A DNA stretch of 64,000 bases from Moniliophthora roreri (GCA_001466705.2 LATX02000144.1:372001-436000), one strand, 5' to 3'. Positions 9,809 through 18,812 are shown, counted from the first letter of the stretch. Notes: a model not told the origin generated them from the sequence alone. Made by a program: numbers and translations.

Positions 9809-11179
9809 ATGTCTCATGCTACCAGCCCTTCCAACAACTCTTCTTACAGCGTTTGCAGCTTGCCTGACACTCCCCCCAGAGTCACGGCTTTTGCCGACGA
9901 TGTCACCTATACCGGACCCTTTCATCCCTCTCCCTTCGAGCTCCTATTCCTGGTCAATACTGGCGGACACGACGATGCCTTATGAAACGCGTCTGTGGGG
10001 CAGCCCCACTTACAGTACGCCGTTGACGGTCTTATTCGACTTCAGGCCCAACGTGTCTCCCTCAATGCGATCATTGAGGAGACAAATGTATACGCGGCTA
10101 ATCTGGCATTCAATGCAGTGGCCGCGGGACCAGCCCCGTTAATTCTACAGGGGCCGATGACGGTACCTTCTCTCCCTCCTCGATCCACTCCCTTTGAACC
10201 CCAACCATCCACCCCCGCACTTCATCTAGGTTCTTTCTCCTCGGACGTTTGCGATGCAGATCCAAATAGTCCAGAATTCCTACGAGCAGCGGCAACGTAC
10301 AACGCCAGGATCCGGGCAGCTGTGGGGCTTGCCCGTGATCAGCACGAATTTTGCCCCCGTTATACCGGAACAGAGCCTGTTCTACCTCGGCAGGCTAGTC
10401 CCACCCCCGTGGTCCCCAAGCTCGAGCCCTCCCCCGATCTTGATCCCATCAAATCCGAACCCGATTCGGATTCCCCCTCCGACCTCGTCTATCCCTCTGA
10501 CAGCTCAAGTAGGGATTCGAGCCCAATATACACCCAGTCCATTGGCGTCGCCACGGCATCTCCCTCTCCGACCCCCGGGCCTTCCAGTGCCGAACCTCCC
10601 AAATCTCAGTCCCAGCCTTCACCAGCACCCACTTCCTCAGACCCCCTCAACCTCTTCGACGTCAACGGTGAACCTCTCGCCCCCTCCACAGTACCTTTCT
10701 TGGCAAGCGGACAATTCAACCCCGCCTTCGTCAGCATCCGGGACATCGCCCGCGCCAACCCTGGTGTACCGCTCGACGCAAGGACGTATACCAACGCCTG
10801 GGGCGACTGGACTCCGACCCGATACAGTCCCGCCGACTGGAGCTCCACCCAATACGGCGGAACCAGCTTCAGTATGGGACGACGAGACCGTCTCCGAAAC
10901 ACCGGAACAGGCGGAGAGACGAGCGACTGTAGAGGAAGTGCACGAATTTCTTTGTGCCCTGTGTGCCGAGTGGCGTACCACCGCGCCCGACACTGTCCGA
11001 GCTATCGTTGCAAGGAGTGCGGACTATTTGCGCCTGGGCATATACCTTGGCATTGTAGTCTCCGACGAAGGCCGCATCGATTTCCTCGAACGGACAATCC
11101 CGGGAGCACACGGCCTCCTAACTACGATCTCTACGGGTGTGACTACGACGATGACCTCTACGGAGACGGAGAACAGTAG
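9809..11179 (+). CDS. third ORF of the gypsy element: Pro/Ser-rich protein with two zinc knuckles (one internal TGA)
   Basis: An ATG at 9809, 22 bp after the pol stop, opens MSHATSPSNNSSYSV and stays in one frame to 11179, apart from TGA at 9983-9985. The middle is rich in Pro, Ser and acidic residues (PKLEPSPDLDPIKSEPDSDS). The C-terminal part has CPVCRVAYHRARHC (CX2CX4HX4C) and CKECGLFAPGHIPWHC (CX2CX6HX4C), so a nucleic-acid-binding role is possible. It is not an envelope protein: no signal or membrane segment is seen. A second long open frame overlaps its 3' half, so the true C-terminus is uncertain. Confidence 0.6.
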
Positions 11180-11318
11180 TGAACCAAGCGCCGGTGACAT
11201 AACCGACCCCGACGATCTGGTCCCGATGTTCGTCGGTATCCCTGATCACGGACCTCAGGATGTCACATTGCCGGATGGACGAATAGTACAAGTGGTCAGA
11301 ATGGGATCTGCCCCGTAA
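10254..11318 (+). CDS. alternative open frame overlapping ORF3 of the gypsy element
   Basis: This second frame is open for 354 codons across the 3' half of ORF3 and ends 11 bp before the 3' LTR. Its first part looks like a shadow of the Pro/Ser-rich stretch. From about 10880 it becomes protein-like and acidic (VWDDETVSETPEQAERR, VEEVHEFLCALCAEWRTT, LGIVVSDEGRIDFLERT, PDDLVPMFVGIPDHG). Possible explanations are a frameshift out of ORF3, a real overlapping gene, or an indel in this copy. I cannot choose between them. Confidence 0.35.
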   Translation: MQIQIVQNSYEQRQRTTPGSGQLWGLPVISTNFAPVIPEQSLFYLGRLVPPPWSPSSSPPPILIPSNPNPIRIPPPTSSIPLTAQVGIRAQYTPSPLASPRHLPLRPPGLPVPNLPNLSPSLHQHPLPQTPSTSSTSTVNLSPPPQYLSWQADNSTPPSSASGTSPAPTLVYRSTQGRIPTPGATGLRPDTVPPTGAPPNTAEPASVWDDETVSETPEQAERRATVEEVHEFLCALCAEWRTTAPDTVRAIVARSADYLRLGIYLGIVVSDEGRIDFLERTIPGAHGLLTTISTGVTTTMTSTETENSSEPSAGDITDPDDLVPMFVGIPDHGPQDVTLPDGRIVQVVRMGSAP

Positions 11319-11329
11319 GGACGGGCTAG

Positions 11330-11712
11330 TGTTACGAACACAGACATTTTTCTCTTTTTCTTTTGTAAACTATCATGCGACTCGAACCCTCGTGTACCAC
11401 CAGCTGATTACGCTTTCCATTTCTGTCCTTCTTTTCTCCAAAGGCTCCGAAGTAGTATTACTCAGCGTTCTATACCTTTCTACAACGTTCCAGTAACTAC
11501 AAATGAGTAGATACAATGTACCTATTTAAGACTGCAGAACTGGGTCGAAGCTCTCCAGCTTGACCTGGTTAAATCCAACCTTGTGCTAGCAAAGAACCAC
11601 TGGAACTCAGAACCTCAGAACTCTCTGAGCGAACTTGAACTTGAACCTAAAGATTCTTCATCACCTTCGGGTTTTGTAGAGTCGTTGACGTTGCTACACA
11701 AGTGACGTAACA
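11330..11712 (+). repeat. 3' LTR of the gypsy element
   Basis: 383 bp, same ends as the 5' LTR and followed by the CTTGT duplication. It differs from the 5' LTR at five transitions, four of them at CpG positions. Confidence 0.95.
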
Positions 11713-11920
11713 CTTGTCATCATCAATGTCGCTCACCTTCTCCATGTTGATATTAACCTCCTGTTGTTCTGAAGCTCTTGGAACTATGGGTGAGACTCAA
11801 ATAATGAAGTAATTATGTCAATTTTGGAAGATCCCAAAGCCCAAAAAAAGCCCATCAGGGGCATGATTTAGGTAAGGTCCAAAAATTTTTTAACGAAGTT
11901 CGGGCCTGCACCCCCCTTGG
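11713..11920 (-). repeat. MITE-like element, copy B, right part
   Basis: Continues copy B after the retrotransposon and ends TGCACCCCCCTTGG. It is the reverse complement of the outer half of copy A (3770-4030), apart from the poly-G insertion there. Confidence 0.75.
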
Positions 11921-12706
11921 CTCCTGCTAATTTGTCTAAGTTAGGACTAGTGGAAAACTACCCAAAAAGATAACCTCCAAAAGTCTAACTCAGTTTGTTG
12001 TGCAAGTGTGGATTGACGTGATCAGAGTTACTGCACTTAGAATGCCAACAAAACTCTTAGCTAGATTGATTCTCTCTTATTGAAGTGTTCAACTTCAAAG
12101 TGTTCACCTCCAAAGGAGTATATATGGTTTTAAAATGGGTTTATTGGGCAAACACACACACAAAACACAAAGAACATGGTGCACAAAGCACAAACACAAG
12201 AGCTACAGTCCCATATAAAGACTTGATAGCCGATATAGTCTGACCCTATGGAGTTCAAGACTTCTTCAAGATAACTACAGCACACAGTATACTGGAAAAG
12301 GTCCTAGACCAATTTCTACAAAGAGTTCAGTGCAGGCACACCCCTTGTTAAGACTCTAAGTGTGTCACAACCTGATACACACACAGGCCACACTCCAAGT
12401 GCCCAAGGCTCCTTCTTGGTGTAAAGTTTCTCTTAGAAAAGTGCTATAATGCACTCAAGATGTTACTCTTATCTCTTACAACGCAAGTTTGTTATCAGAT
12501 TTCTATCTCTCTGGAGTCACTCAGGACCAATCTCCAGAGCCTGTAGTAAGGAAGCAAAACTGGAATGGCACACAAATTTATACACCAAACAAACTTGTCA
12601 TGTATTCACAATTAGAGAGGGCAGAGTTACTTGAGTATGTACAAATATCTAGCTGTCCTTATATACAGTCCAAGGAATATATCTACAGGAAATTATAAAT
12701 AATGTC
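11921..12706. other. AT-rich non-coding repeat-like region
   Basis: No intact coding frame seen. It holds CA-rich low-complexity sequence around 12150-12200 (repeated CACAAA/ACACAC). Minus-strand translations across 12.4-13.3 kb show stop-riddled protein-like fragments, so an old decayed element is likely but was not identified. Confidence 0.4.
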
Positions 12707-13374
12707 CGATAATTCAGGAAATGACAAATGAGTGACTGAGATACTAAAAGAGGGATTATTCAGATGTCACAGAGTCTGGCCACTAGGGTATCTGACCATA
12801 TCCATGTGGGTATCTACATTTCCAGGTGTTCTAGATTCTATAATTTGTATTTTCTCTTTTCTAAGTCAGGTATCTATGAGCGGATGGCTGTATCTGTCCC
12901 ATCTTTTGACAGCATTTCCTTTTTCTAGTATCCACACATCGGCAGAGGCCTAGATGCCAAAGTTTCCAAGGTTGGAACACACTGTTATTGTTCCTATCTT
13001 CTTTGACAATGCATGCTCGGTCTTATTTAGGATTTCTTGCGCATTAGATATTTTTCATATGTCTCATTGTATCTGTCTGTAGGTAGTGGATGTCCTTCGG
13101 AAGTGATTTCTGTCTTTCTGAGCAGTCTTTGTATCTAGTTTGCTTATCACATATTGTTTAGCCACCGGTGATTTCTTTATTAAGAGATCACCTGCTTTGA
13201 CTCTGATCCATATATTGACTTTGGAGGAGGATCATTATATGATCATTCCTGTTCTAAGTCATCTTTCTGTTTTGATGTCTCCTCTAAGTACCTCTGTACT
13301 TGTTTGACTGCAGCTTGCACTTTGCAGATGTCATAGAAAAGTAAAGTAGAAGTTAGAATCCCATTGATAGCACT
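12707..13374 (+). repeat. 668-bp direct repeat, copy 1 (ends at the N)
   Basis: Identical to 13376-14043 except for one difference seen (GCTCGG versus GCTTGG about 310 bp in). Copy 1 ends exactly at N13375 and copy 2 starts directly after it. This is the pattern of two overlapping contig ends joined without merging. No gene is encoded. Confidence 0.9.
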
Positions 13375-13375
13375 N
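13375..13375. other. scaffold join (single N)
   Basis: One ambiguous base between two copies of a 668-bp sequence. It most likely marks a join of overlapping contigs, not a single unknown base. Confidence 0.85.
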
Positions 13376-14043
13376 CGATAATTCAGGAAATGACAAATGA
13401 GTGACTGAGATACTAAAAGAGGGATTATTCAGATGTCACAGAGTCTGGCCACTAGGGTATCTGACCATATCCATGTGGGTATCTACATTTCCAGGTGTTC
13501 TAGATTCTATAATTTGTATTTTCTCTTTTCTAAGTCAGGTATCTATGAGCGGATGGCTGTATCTGTCCCATCTTTTGACAGCATTTCCTTTTTCTAGTAT
13601 CCACACATCGGCAGAGGCCTAGATGCCAAAGTTTCCAAGGTTGGAACACACTGTTATTGTTCCTATCTTCTTTGACAATGCATGCTTGGTCTTATTTAGG
13701 ATTTCTTGCGCATTAGATATTTTTCATATGTCTCATTGTATCTGTCTGTAGGTAGTGGATGTCCTTCGGAAGTGATTTCTGTCTTTCTGAGCAGTCTTTG
13801 TATCTAGTTTGCTTATCACATATTGTTTAGCCACCGGTGATTTCTTTATTAAGAGATCACCTGCTTTGACTCTGATCCATATATTGACTTTGGAGGAGGA
13901 TCATTATATGATCATTCCTGTTCTAAGTCATCTTTCTGTTTTGATGTCTCCTCTAAGTACCTCTGTACTTGTTTGACTGCAGCTTGCACTTTGCAGATGT
14001 CATAGAAAAGTAAAGTAGAAGTTAGAATCCCATTGATAGCACT
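13376..14043 (+). repeat. 668-bp direct repeat, copy 2 (starts at the N)
   Basis: See copy 1. After 14043 the sequence continues as unique DNA. Confidence 0.9.
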
Positions 14044-14110
14044 TTGAGAGCTTGGTTAACTAGCCAATGCGTTCATTGGGCCATAGTTAGATTCCCTACA
14101 GGTTTCAGGA
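14044..14110 (+). repeat. degenerate tRNA-like segment (possible SINE head)
   Basis: AGCTTGGTTAACTAG resembles a box A region, CCAAT-GCGTTCA-ATTGG can form an anticodon-like stem-loop, and AGTTAGATTCC resembles a mutated box B. The cloverleaf is poor, so it is not a functional tRNA. Confidence 0.3.
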
Positions 14111-14559
14111 GTGATCCGCTTTGGATCTGATACATAGATAGGTCAGAAAGTACAGCTTAGACACCTCTGTATAGCGTATCATATAGCTCTTCATACTTTC
14201 TAAGGTACCACAGCTTCTCTAAGGCAATGACTAGCAGACTGGGCTCACTCTAGTCCTTATTACCCATCCTCTCGTGTCATATTAAAGTGTTCCAATTCAG
14301 AAATAGTGTAAAATGAGTAAAAGTGGGTCTTTTCTAGGTTCGACATATTACCACTCATTGACTTGACTAGTTGAGGGACGGGCTATGCAGCCATTTGACA
14401 TCTTCTACGAGGTGGTGTCAAAGTGTATGTGAAAGCTCAAGGCGAAACAAAGGCGACGGAGATGATTCAGACTTGAAAACAGGGCTCTCCTTGCAATAGG
14501 GAGGTCATCAGCAAATCATGCACCTATTGAGCATGTATTATTATCTATTTTAATCTATA

Positions 14560-14740
14560 TCATGTAAAATAATGCACCAGCATGATTTTGGTCTATGAGC
14601 ATGAAAGAAAATGGAGGAAAATGGAGAAAAATGATTTTGAGCAATGAGCATGGGAGAAAATGAGCCAAAATGATTTTGATTACTGAGCATAGGAGAAAAT
14701 AGAAGAAAATAGAAGAAAATAGAAGATCATAAGACTCAAT
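14560..14740 (+). repeat. purine-rich degenerate tandem repeat (GGAGAAAAT-type units)
   Basis: Irregular repeats of GGAGAAAAT, GAAGAAAAT and ATGAGCATG occur through this stretch. The long minus-strand open frame over it is a by-product of the composition. Confidence 0.5.
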
Positions 14741-14912
14741 TTTTTTCTGCCTTCTAAGACACAGAGAGAGGGGTCTATATGGTAGAGAAGACTTATTGGT
14801 TAAGGTTCTGACTGATAAAAACACTAGCCAAGGCTGGGGGGATGCAGGTTTTCCTTGAATTAGCTGCAGAGGCAAGGGGATATATTGTACTGTGTACACT
14901 AACATATTATAT

Positions 14913-15235
14913 GGCACTTTGGTGTAGTGGTTATGTTGTGGCCTGGGTTCCTGCTTTGGCTTACAAAGCAACAGTGGTGTCACTGGTTTGATTCTGCCAG
15001 GTGGCAGTATACATTTTCTCTGGCCAGCTGACTCTCATGAAAATGGGCGATCATGGGCAAAATGGATGACCACCTATTCTTCCCATGATCTTTCATGATC
15101 ACTAGGTGGGGTCTGTTTTCTGCCATTATCAAGGCCAAAATAGATGGTAATGTATTTTGGTCATGATAACCTATTTTGCTCATTTTCTGCCGTGATCACT
15201 AGGTGTTCAATTTGCTGATGGTAGCATGGCTTAAA
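14913..15235 (+). repeat. tRNA-derived SINE-like element
   Basis: TGGTGTAGTGG at 14920-14930 is a good RNA polymerase III box A and GGTTTGATTC at 14985-14994 a near box B, 65 bp apart, within a tRNA-like stretch ending about 15005. A non-coding body follows with two copies of GATCACTAGGTG. This head-plus-body layout is typical of tRNA-derived SINEs. The 3' end is placed where SDR3 homology begins and is approximate. Confidence 0.5.
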
Positions 15236-15604
15236 CTAGATCTGAGCGGCCCAAGGGAAGGCTGCAGAAAGGTTTCTGATGAAGGTGAATATATAGATTA
15301 GATGTCCTTGGTGTGCAATTTCTGCTCTACCCATTCTTGGTTCATACAGCTCATGACATCACAGTCAACAATGCAGCAGTAATGTGTGTCAGGTTACTCT
15401 CAATCGAAGAGCCTGATAGTCATACTTGATGGTTCAGGATTGACTCATCATTTGAGAAATTGGTAGATGATACGTTCAAGCTCATGAGATTTCCGTCCCG
15501 GTATTGACTGAACATCCTCTAACAAAGGACCACCAATCACAACAAGTGTCAAGTGCACTGCATCTTGCTGTTTGAGGTTAATATAGCTATATTAGTCCAT
15601 ATGT

Positions 15605-15772
15605 TGTAGTAGGGGGACCGGGGCACGGAGCGGAGGTTCCAGGCCTGTTTGGCAGTGCTTGGCATGAGCTTCCGGCACGTAGTCTACATTTCCGTGTACG
15701 TAGTTAGCCATCATCCAGAACCAGCAGCATTGTCTTCGGCATCGCGATAGCCAGACCACTTGGCCCTCTCCA
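15605..15772 (+). mobile_element. solo LTR (168 bp) of the gag-only element
   Basis: TGTAGTAGGG...CTCTCCA, flanked by ATGT on both sides (15601-15604, 15773-15776). At three sites where the two LTRs of the full element differ it matches the 5' LTR at the first two (CACGGAG, GGCACGTAG) and the 3' LTR at the third (CCACTTGG). That is the expected product of recombination between the LTRs. Confidence 0.8.
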
Positions 15773-16204
15773 ATGTCTTCATGAAACCCTTTTACCACTA
15801 ATGATGTCCACCGCATTGAGCAAATTAGATCCAGACGTCAGAACCATAAATGTAGGAGTTCTGTATTGTTCCAAAGCGATTACTTATGCATACTTTCAAT
15901 AACTCACCTCAAATGCACACAGATTCACACTGTTGTCACCACCTGTCATTGAGTTTAAAGATGTCAATAACATCTGTGTTGAATACAAAGGAAAGCTTGC
16001 AGTGCCAGTTCTGCGATATGGTATGGCCTCTACTCTTTGGTGGTTTGTGATTTTTCAACTAGTAGGATGCGTAGCTTACTCGATTCTTTGGACAAAGCAT
16101 CTTTATAATCAGCTCGACACCTCATTACCACTCATTCCAATCACAGTCATAGTGGTCCACCCAGGTGCTGTCATATGCTTATCAGATGCCACTGGGTCGC
16201 CTCT

Positions 16205-16205
16205 N
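16205..16205. other. scaffold join (single N) between two versions of the same locus
   Basis: Sequence before the N (15456-16204) is found again after it, as 16206-16519 and 17843-18442, with the full LTR element in between. The two contigs look like alternative versions of one locus placed in series. Confidence 0.8.
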
Positions 16206-16351
16206 ATTGGTAGATGATACGTTCAAGCTCATGAGATTTCCGTCCCGGTATTGACTGAACATCCTCTAACAAAGGACCACCAATCACAACAAGTGTCAAG
16301 TGCACTGCATCTTGCTGTTTGAGGTTAATATAGCTATATTAGTCCATATGT

Positions 16352-16519
16352 TGTAGTAGGGGGACCGGGGCACGGAGCGGAGGTTCCAGGCCTGTTTGGC
16401 AGTGCTTGGCATGAGCTTCCGGCACGTAGTCTACATTTCCGTGTACGTAGTTAGCCATCATCCAGAACCAGCAGCATTGTCTTCGGCATCGCGATAGCCA
16501 GACCACTCGGCCCTCTCCA
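16352..16519 (+). repeat. 5' LTR of the gag-only element
   Basis: 168 bp, starts TGTAGTAGGG and ends CTCTCCA. Diagnostic sites: CACGGAG, GGCACGTAG, CCACTCGG. Confidence 0.85.
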
Positions 16520-16522
16520 TTG

Positions 16523-16540
16523 TGGTGACGAGAGTGTGAT
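16523..16540 (+). promoter_or_regulatory. primer-binding site of the gag-only element
   Basis: TGGTGACGAGAGTGTGAT begins three bases after the 5' LTR. Its complement ends TCTCGTCACCA, as expected for the 3' end of a tRNA with acceptor strand GACGAGA. I did not identify the tRNA. Confidence 0.6.
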
Positions 16541-16642
16541 TCAACGCACTCTTCTTTCGGCTTGCTTCTCTGGCCCAGCACTGCTTTTTCTCACGTCTCG
16601 ACATCTTCGCTATCATTGGGCAGCTGACCACTGATCATCAAC

Positions 16643-17764
16643 ATGGACCCATTTAATGGAACAGACGACGTGTCCGCGTGGCTCAAGTGCTTCGATGAGC
16701 GATTCAAGAAGAAGACAAGTTCGTACAAGCTGAAGAAGTTTGGGAATCTGGTGGAAGGAGAGTGCAGGCTATGGTGGGATAGGCTTGGTGATGCAGGCAA
16801 CGAATGGGCTGCGACCAGGGAGGCTTTTAAGGCATATTGGATCGACGGTCTTCGAGGAGACGCTCTTACAGTCAAATGCAGGGACATCACATCATCTTCC
16901 CCAGTTTCAGTCAACACAGTCACTGCAGCCCCAACACCACCCCCTGTTACCAAACCAGAGCCTTCGGAGGCACACCCCATGTTCTCCGTTCTCATCGACC
17001 CACGTGGCATATACGCCAAAGCATTTGCAGAGTTTTCACGAGCAATGGACCAGGAGGCGATGTTTCGGGTGATTTGGGATGCCGCTTTCGAAGCTGGCAA
17101 GCAATGTGGGGTATTGAAGGGACAAGGAGAGGTTAGAGCAGAGAGTATAGAGGAAGGAAGGCAGTTGGGATTGGCAATCGCGAAGCAGGCAGCAGAAAGA
17201 GAGAAGGAACTGCAGGAGGCATGAACCACCACTTCCGTTTCCGTTGACACAACTGACCTTACTCCCGAACCCGAACCCGAACCTGATCACATTCCTCCAA
17301 CTTCCTCTGCACCATCTGTTGAGCTAACCACCGTGCCACCACCGCTGAGTTGGGCAGATGACGCTGACATGATGCCTGCTACAACGCTCATACCGCCATC
17401 ATCATCTCCGACACGCGATTTCACAGTTCTACGTTCCAATTCAGCATCACAACAACCATTCAGCTCACTTTAGCGACGTGCTACGTGTTCGCTTCGTCTT
17501 GAAAAACATCACTTTCCGCATCATACAATCATACCGACTAATACACAATCTACACGCCTTACGAAACTTAATCGCTCGACACCACTTATTACCCGTCGTC
17601 ACCCTTCTGGTATTGGACCTGGGAAACCAGTACAGACCATCTCCCAACCTCAACAAACTTACATATCTTCGAGCAGCTCGCTTCCGCCATTAGACTGGGA
17701 TAGAGATCCCCGTTTGGTTCAGCTGGGTAGGATCTTGGGAGATCTTGGTTGGGTCAGACATTAG
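16643..17764 (+). CDS. gag-like protein of the non-autonomous element (two internal stops)
   Basis: ATG at 16643 opens MDPFNGTDDVSAWLKCFDER and continues YKLKKFGNLVEGECRLWWD, the FxG...WL..F...WW pattern of retrotransposon Gag capsids. The frame stops at TGA 17222-17224, reopens as an acidic/Pro-rich stretch (TTDLTPEPEPEPDHIPPTSS), stops at TAG around 17471 and reopens again to 17764, ending LPPLDWDRDPRLVQLGRILG plus a short tail. Read through, it would have about 373 codons and stop 78 bp before the 3' LTR. Both stops fit single C-to-T changes (CGA to TGA, CAG to TAG). There is no zinc knuckle and no catalytic domain. Confidence 0.7.
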
Positions 17765-17842
17765 TTTTCTTTTCTTTTTACATAGCTTCATTTCTTGTCA
17801 CCGTGCGACGAGGACGCCGCGCATTTTTTTGGTGGGGGCACA

Positions 17843-18010
17843 TGTAGTAGGGGGACCGGGGCACAGAGCGGAGGTTCCAGGCCTGTTTGGCAGTGCTTGG
17901 CATGAGCTTCCGGTGCATAGTCTACATTTCCGTGTACGTAGTTAGCCATCATCCAGAACCAGCAGCATTGTCTTCGGCATCGCGATAGCCAGACCACTTG
18001 GCCCTCTCCA
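17843..18010 (+). repeat. 3' LTR of the gag-only element
   Basis: 168 bp. Diagnostic sites: CACAGAG, GGTGCATAG, CCACTTGG. Followed by ATGT and then the rest of the SDR3 exon. Confidence 0.85.
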
Positions 18011-18737
18011 ATGTCTTCATGAAACCCTTTTACCACTAATGATGTCCACCGCATTGAGCAAATTAGATCCAGACGTCAGAACCATAAATGTAGGAGTTCT
18101 GTATTGTTCCAAAGCGATTACTTATGCATACTTTCAATAACTCACCTCAAATGCACACAGATTCACACTGTTGTCACCACCTGTCATTGAGTTTAAAGAT
18201 GTCAATAACATCTGTGTTGAATACAAAGGAAAGCTTGCAGTGCCAGTTCTGCGATATGGTATGGCCTCTACTCTTTGGTGGTTTGTGATTTTTCAACTAG
18301 TAGGATGCGTAGCTTACTCGATTCTTTGGACAAAGCATCTTTATAATCAGCTCGACACCTCATTACCACTCATTCCAATCACAGTCATAGTGGTCCACCC
18401 AGGTGCTGTCATATGCTTATCAGATGCCACTGGGTCGCCTCTGGAAGTCATTCATCCAGGACGTGGGACATGGCTCATACACCTCAATCTTTGCGGTGTT
18501 TGGAAAGGCCATGAAAGAGAAGAATGTGGAATGCAAGGGTCAGTATTTGGAGAGTAGCCCTGTTGGAAAAATTGCCAACTCTGTGAAGTTGCCGGGGACA
18601 AAAGACTGGAAGAGAACTTGTATCCAACTTGTATCAATTGACTCAGAAGTTCCCGGATGGGCTTGGACTTTGATGGATTTAGTTCTGGTTTTTTAGAAAA
18701 CTTTATCCAAACTCTCTTGAATGTTTTCATAAGCAAC

Positions 18738-18812
18738 ACTACAGTCATTCTGGAAAAGGTTGTCTGATGTTTGTTTGGCCTTGAAAAAATCAAAAAATTC
18801 AGAGAAAATAGA
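18738..18812 (+). repeat. 75-bp inverted repeat, left copy
   Basis: Contains GGTTGTCTGATGTTTGTTTG and matches the reverse complement of 19681-19757 with scattered differences. It may be part of a dispersed family or the ends of a decayed element. Confidence 0.6.

Larger units (their letters stand above)
4539..11712 (+). mobile_element. Ty3/gypsy LTR retrotransposon, chromovirus (Tf1/sushi-like)
   Basis: Two 383-bp LTRs (4539-4921, 11330-11712) start TGTTAC and end GTAACA. The element is flanked by a 5-bp duplication CTTGT (4534-4538, 11713-11717). The order gag, protease, reverse transcriptase, RNase H, integrase, chromodomain places it among the chromoviruses. A third ORF follows pol. The LTRs differ at five positions, all transitions, so insertion was fairly recent. 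Every main ORF has at least one premature stop, so this copy is not autonomous now. It is inserted within MITE copy B. Confidence 0.95.
16352..18010 (+). mobile_element. non-autonomous LTR retrotransposon carrying only a gag-like gene (TR-GAG-like)
   Basis: Two 168-bp LTRs (16352-16519, 17843-18010) flank 1.32 kb, with target duplication ATGT at 16348-16351 and 18011-18014. A tRNA-type primer-binding site starts with TGGTGACGAGAG at 16523, and GGTGGGGGCACA before the 3' LTR is a possible polypurine tract. The only gene is gag-like; there is no protease, reverse transcriptase or integrase. At 1,659 bp it must have been mobilised in trans. Confidence 0.8.
15238..18690 (+). pseudogene. SDR3: disrupted short-chain dehydrogenase
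   Basis: Plus-strand pieces match successive SDR1 exons. TTAGATGTCCTTG corresponds to RLDVLG, a VNNAA exon follows, then ISPYVF, FKDVNNICVEYKG with LRY, ILWTKHLYNQL, ITVIVVHPGAV and finally GSYTSIFAVFGKAMKEKN. Damage includes a one-base deletion after the ISPYVF segment, a frame change between VVHPGAV and the C-terminal part, and an LTR element inserted in the ISPYVF exon. The region is also split by the N at 16205, with 15456-16204 repeated in the second contig. It is in the opposite orientation to SDR1. Confidence 0.75.

Noticed and set aside
12732..13622. Two identical 73-codon open frames
   Set aside because: They are the same frame seen twice because of the 668-bp duplication around the N; no protein features.
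14555..14983. 142-codon minus-strand open frame
   Set aside because: It runs over a purine-rich degenerate repeat and the SINE head; its Phe/Leu-rich translation reflects composition and no family is recognisable.
15592..18054. Three repeated minus-strand frames of 74-88 codons (MRWTSLVVKG / WLSRCRRQCCW)
   Set aside because: They translate the 168-bp LTR and flanking SDR3 sequence in reverse; repetition comes from the element copies, not from a gene family.
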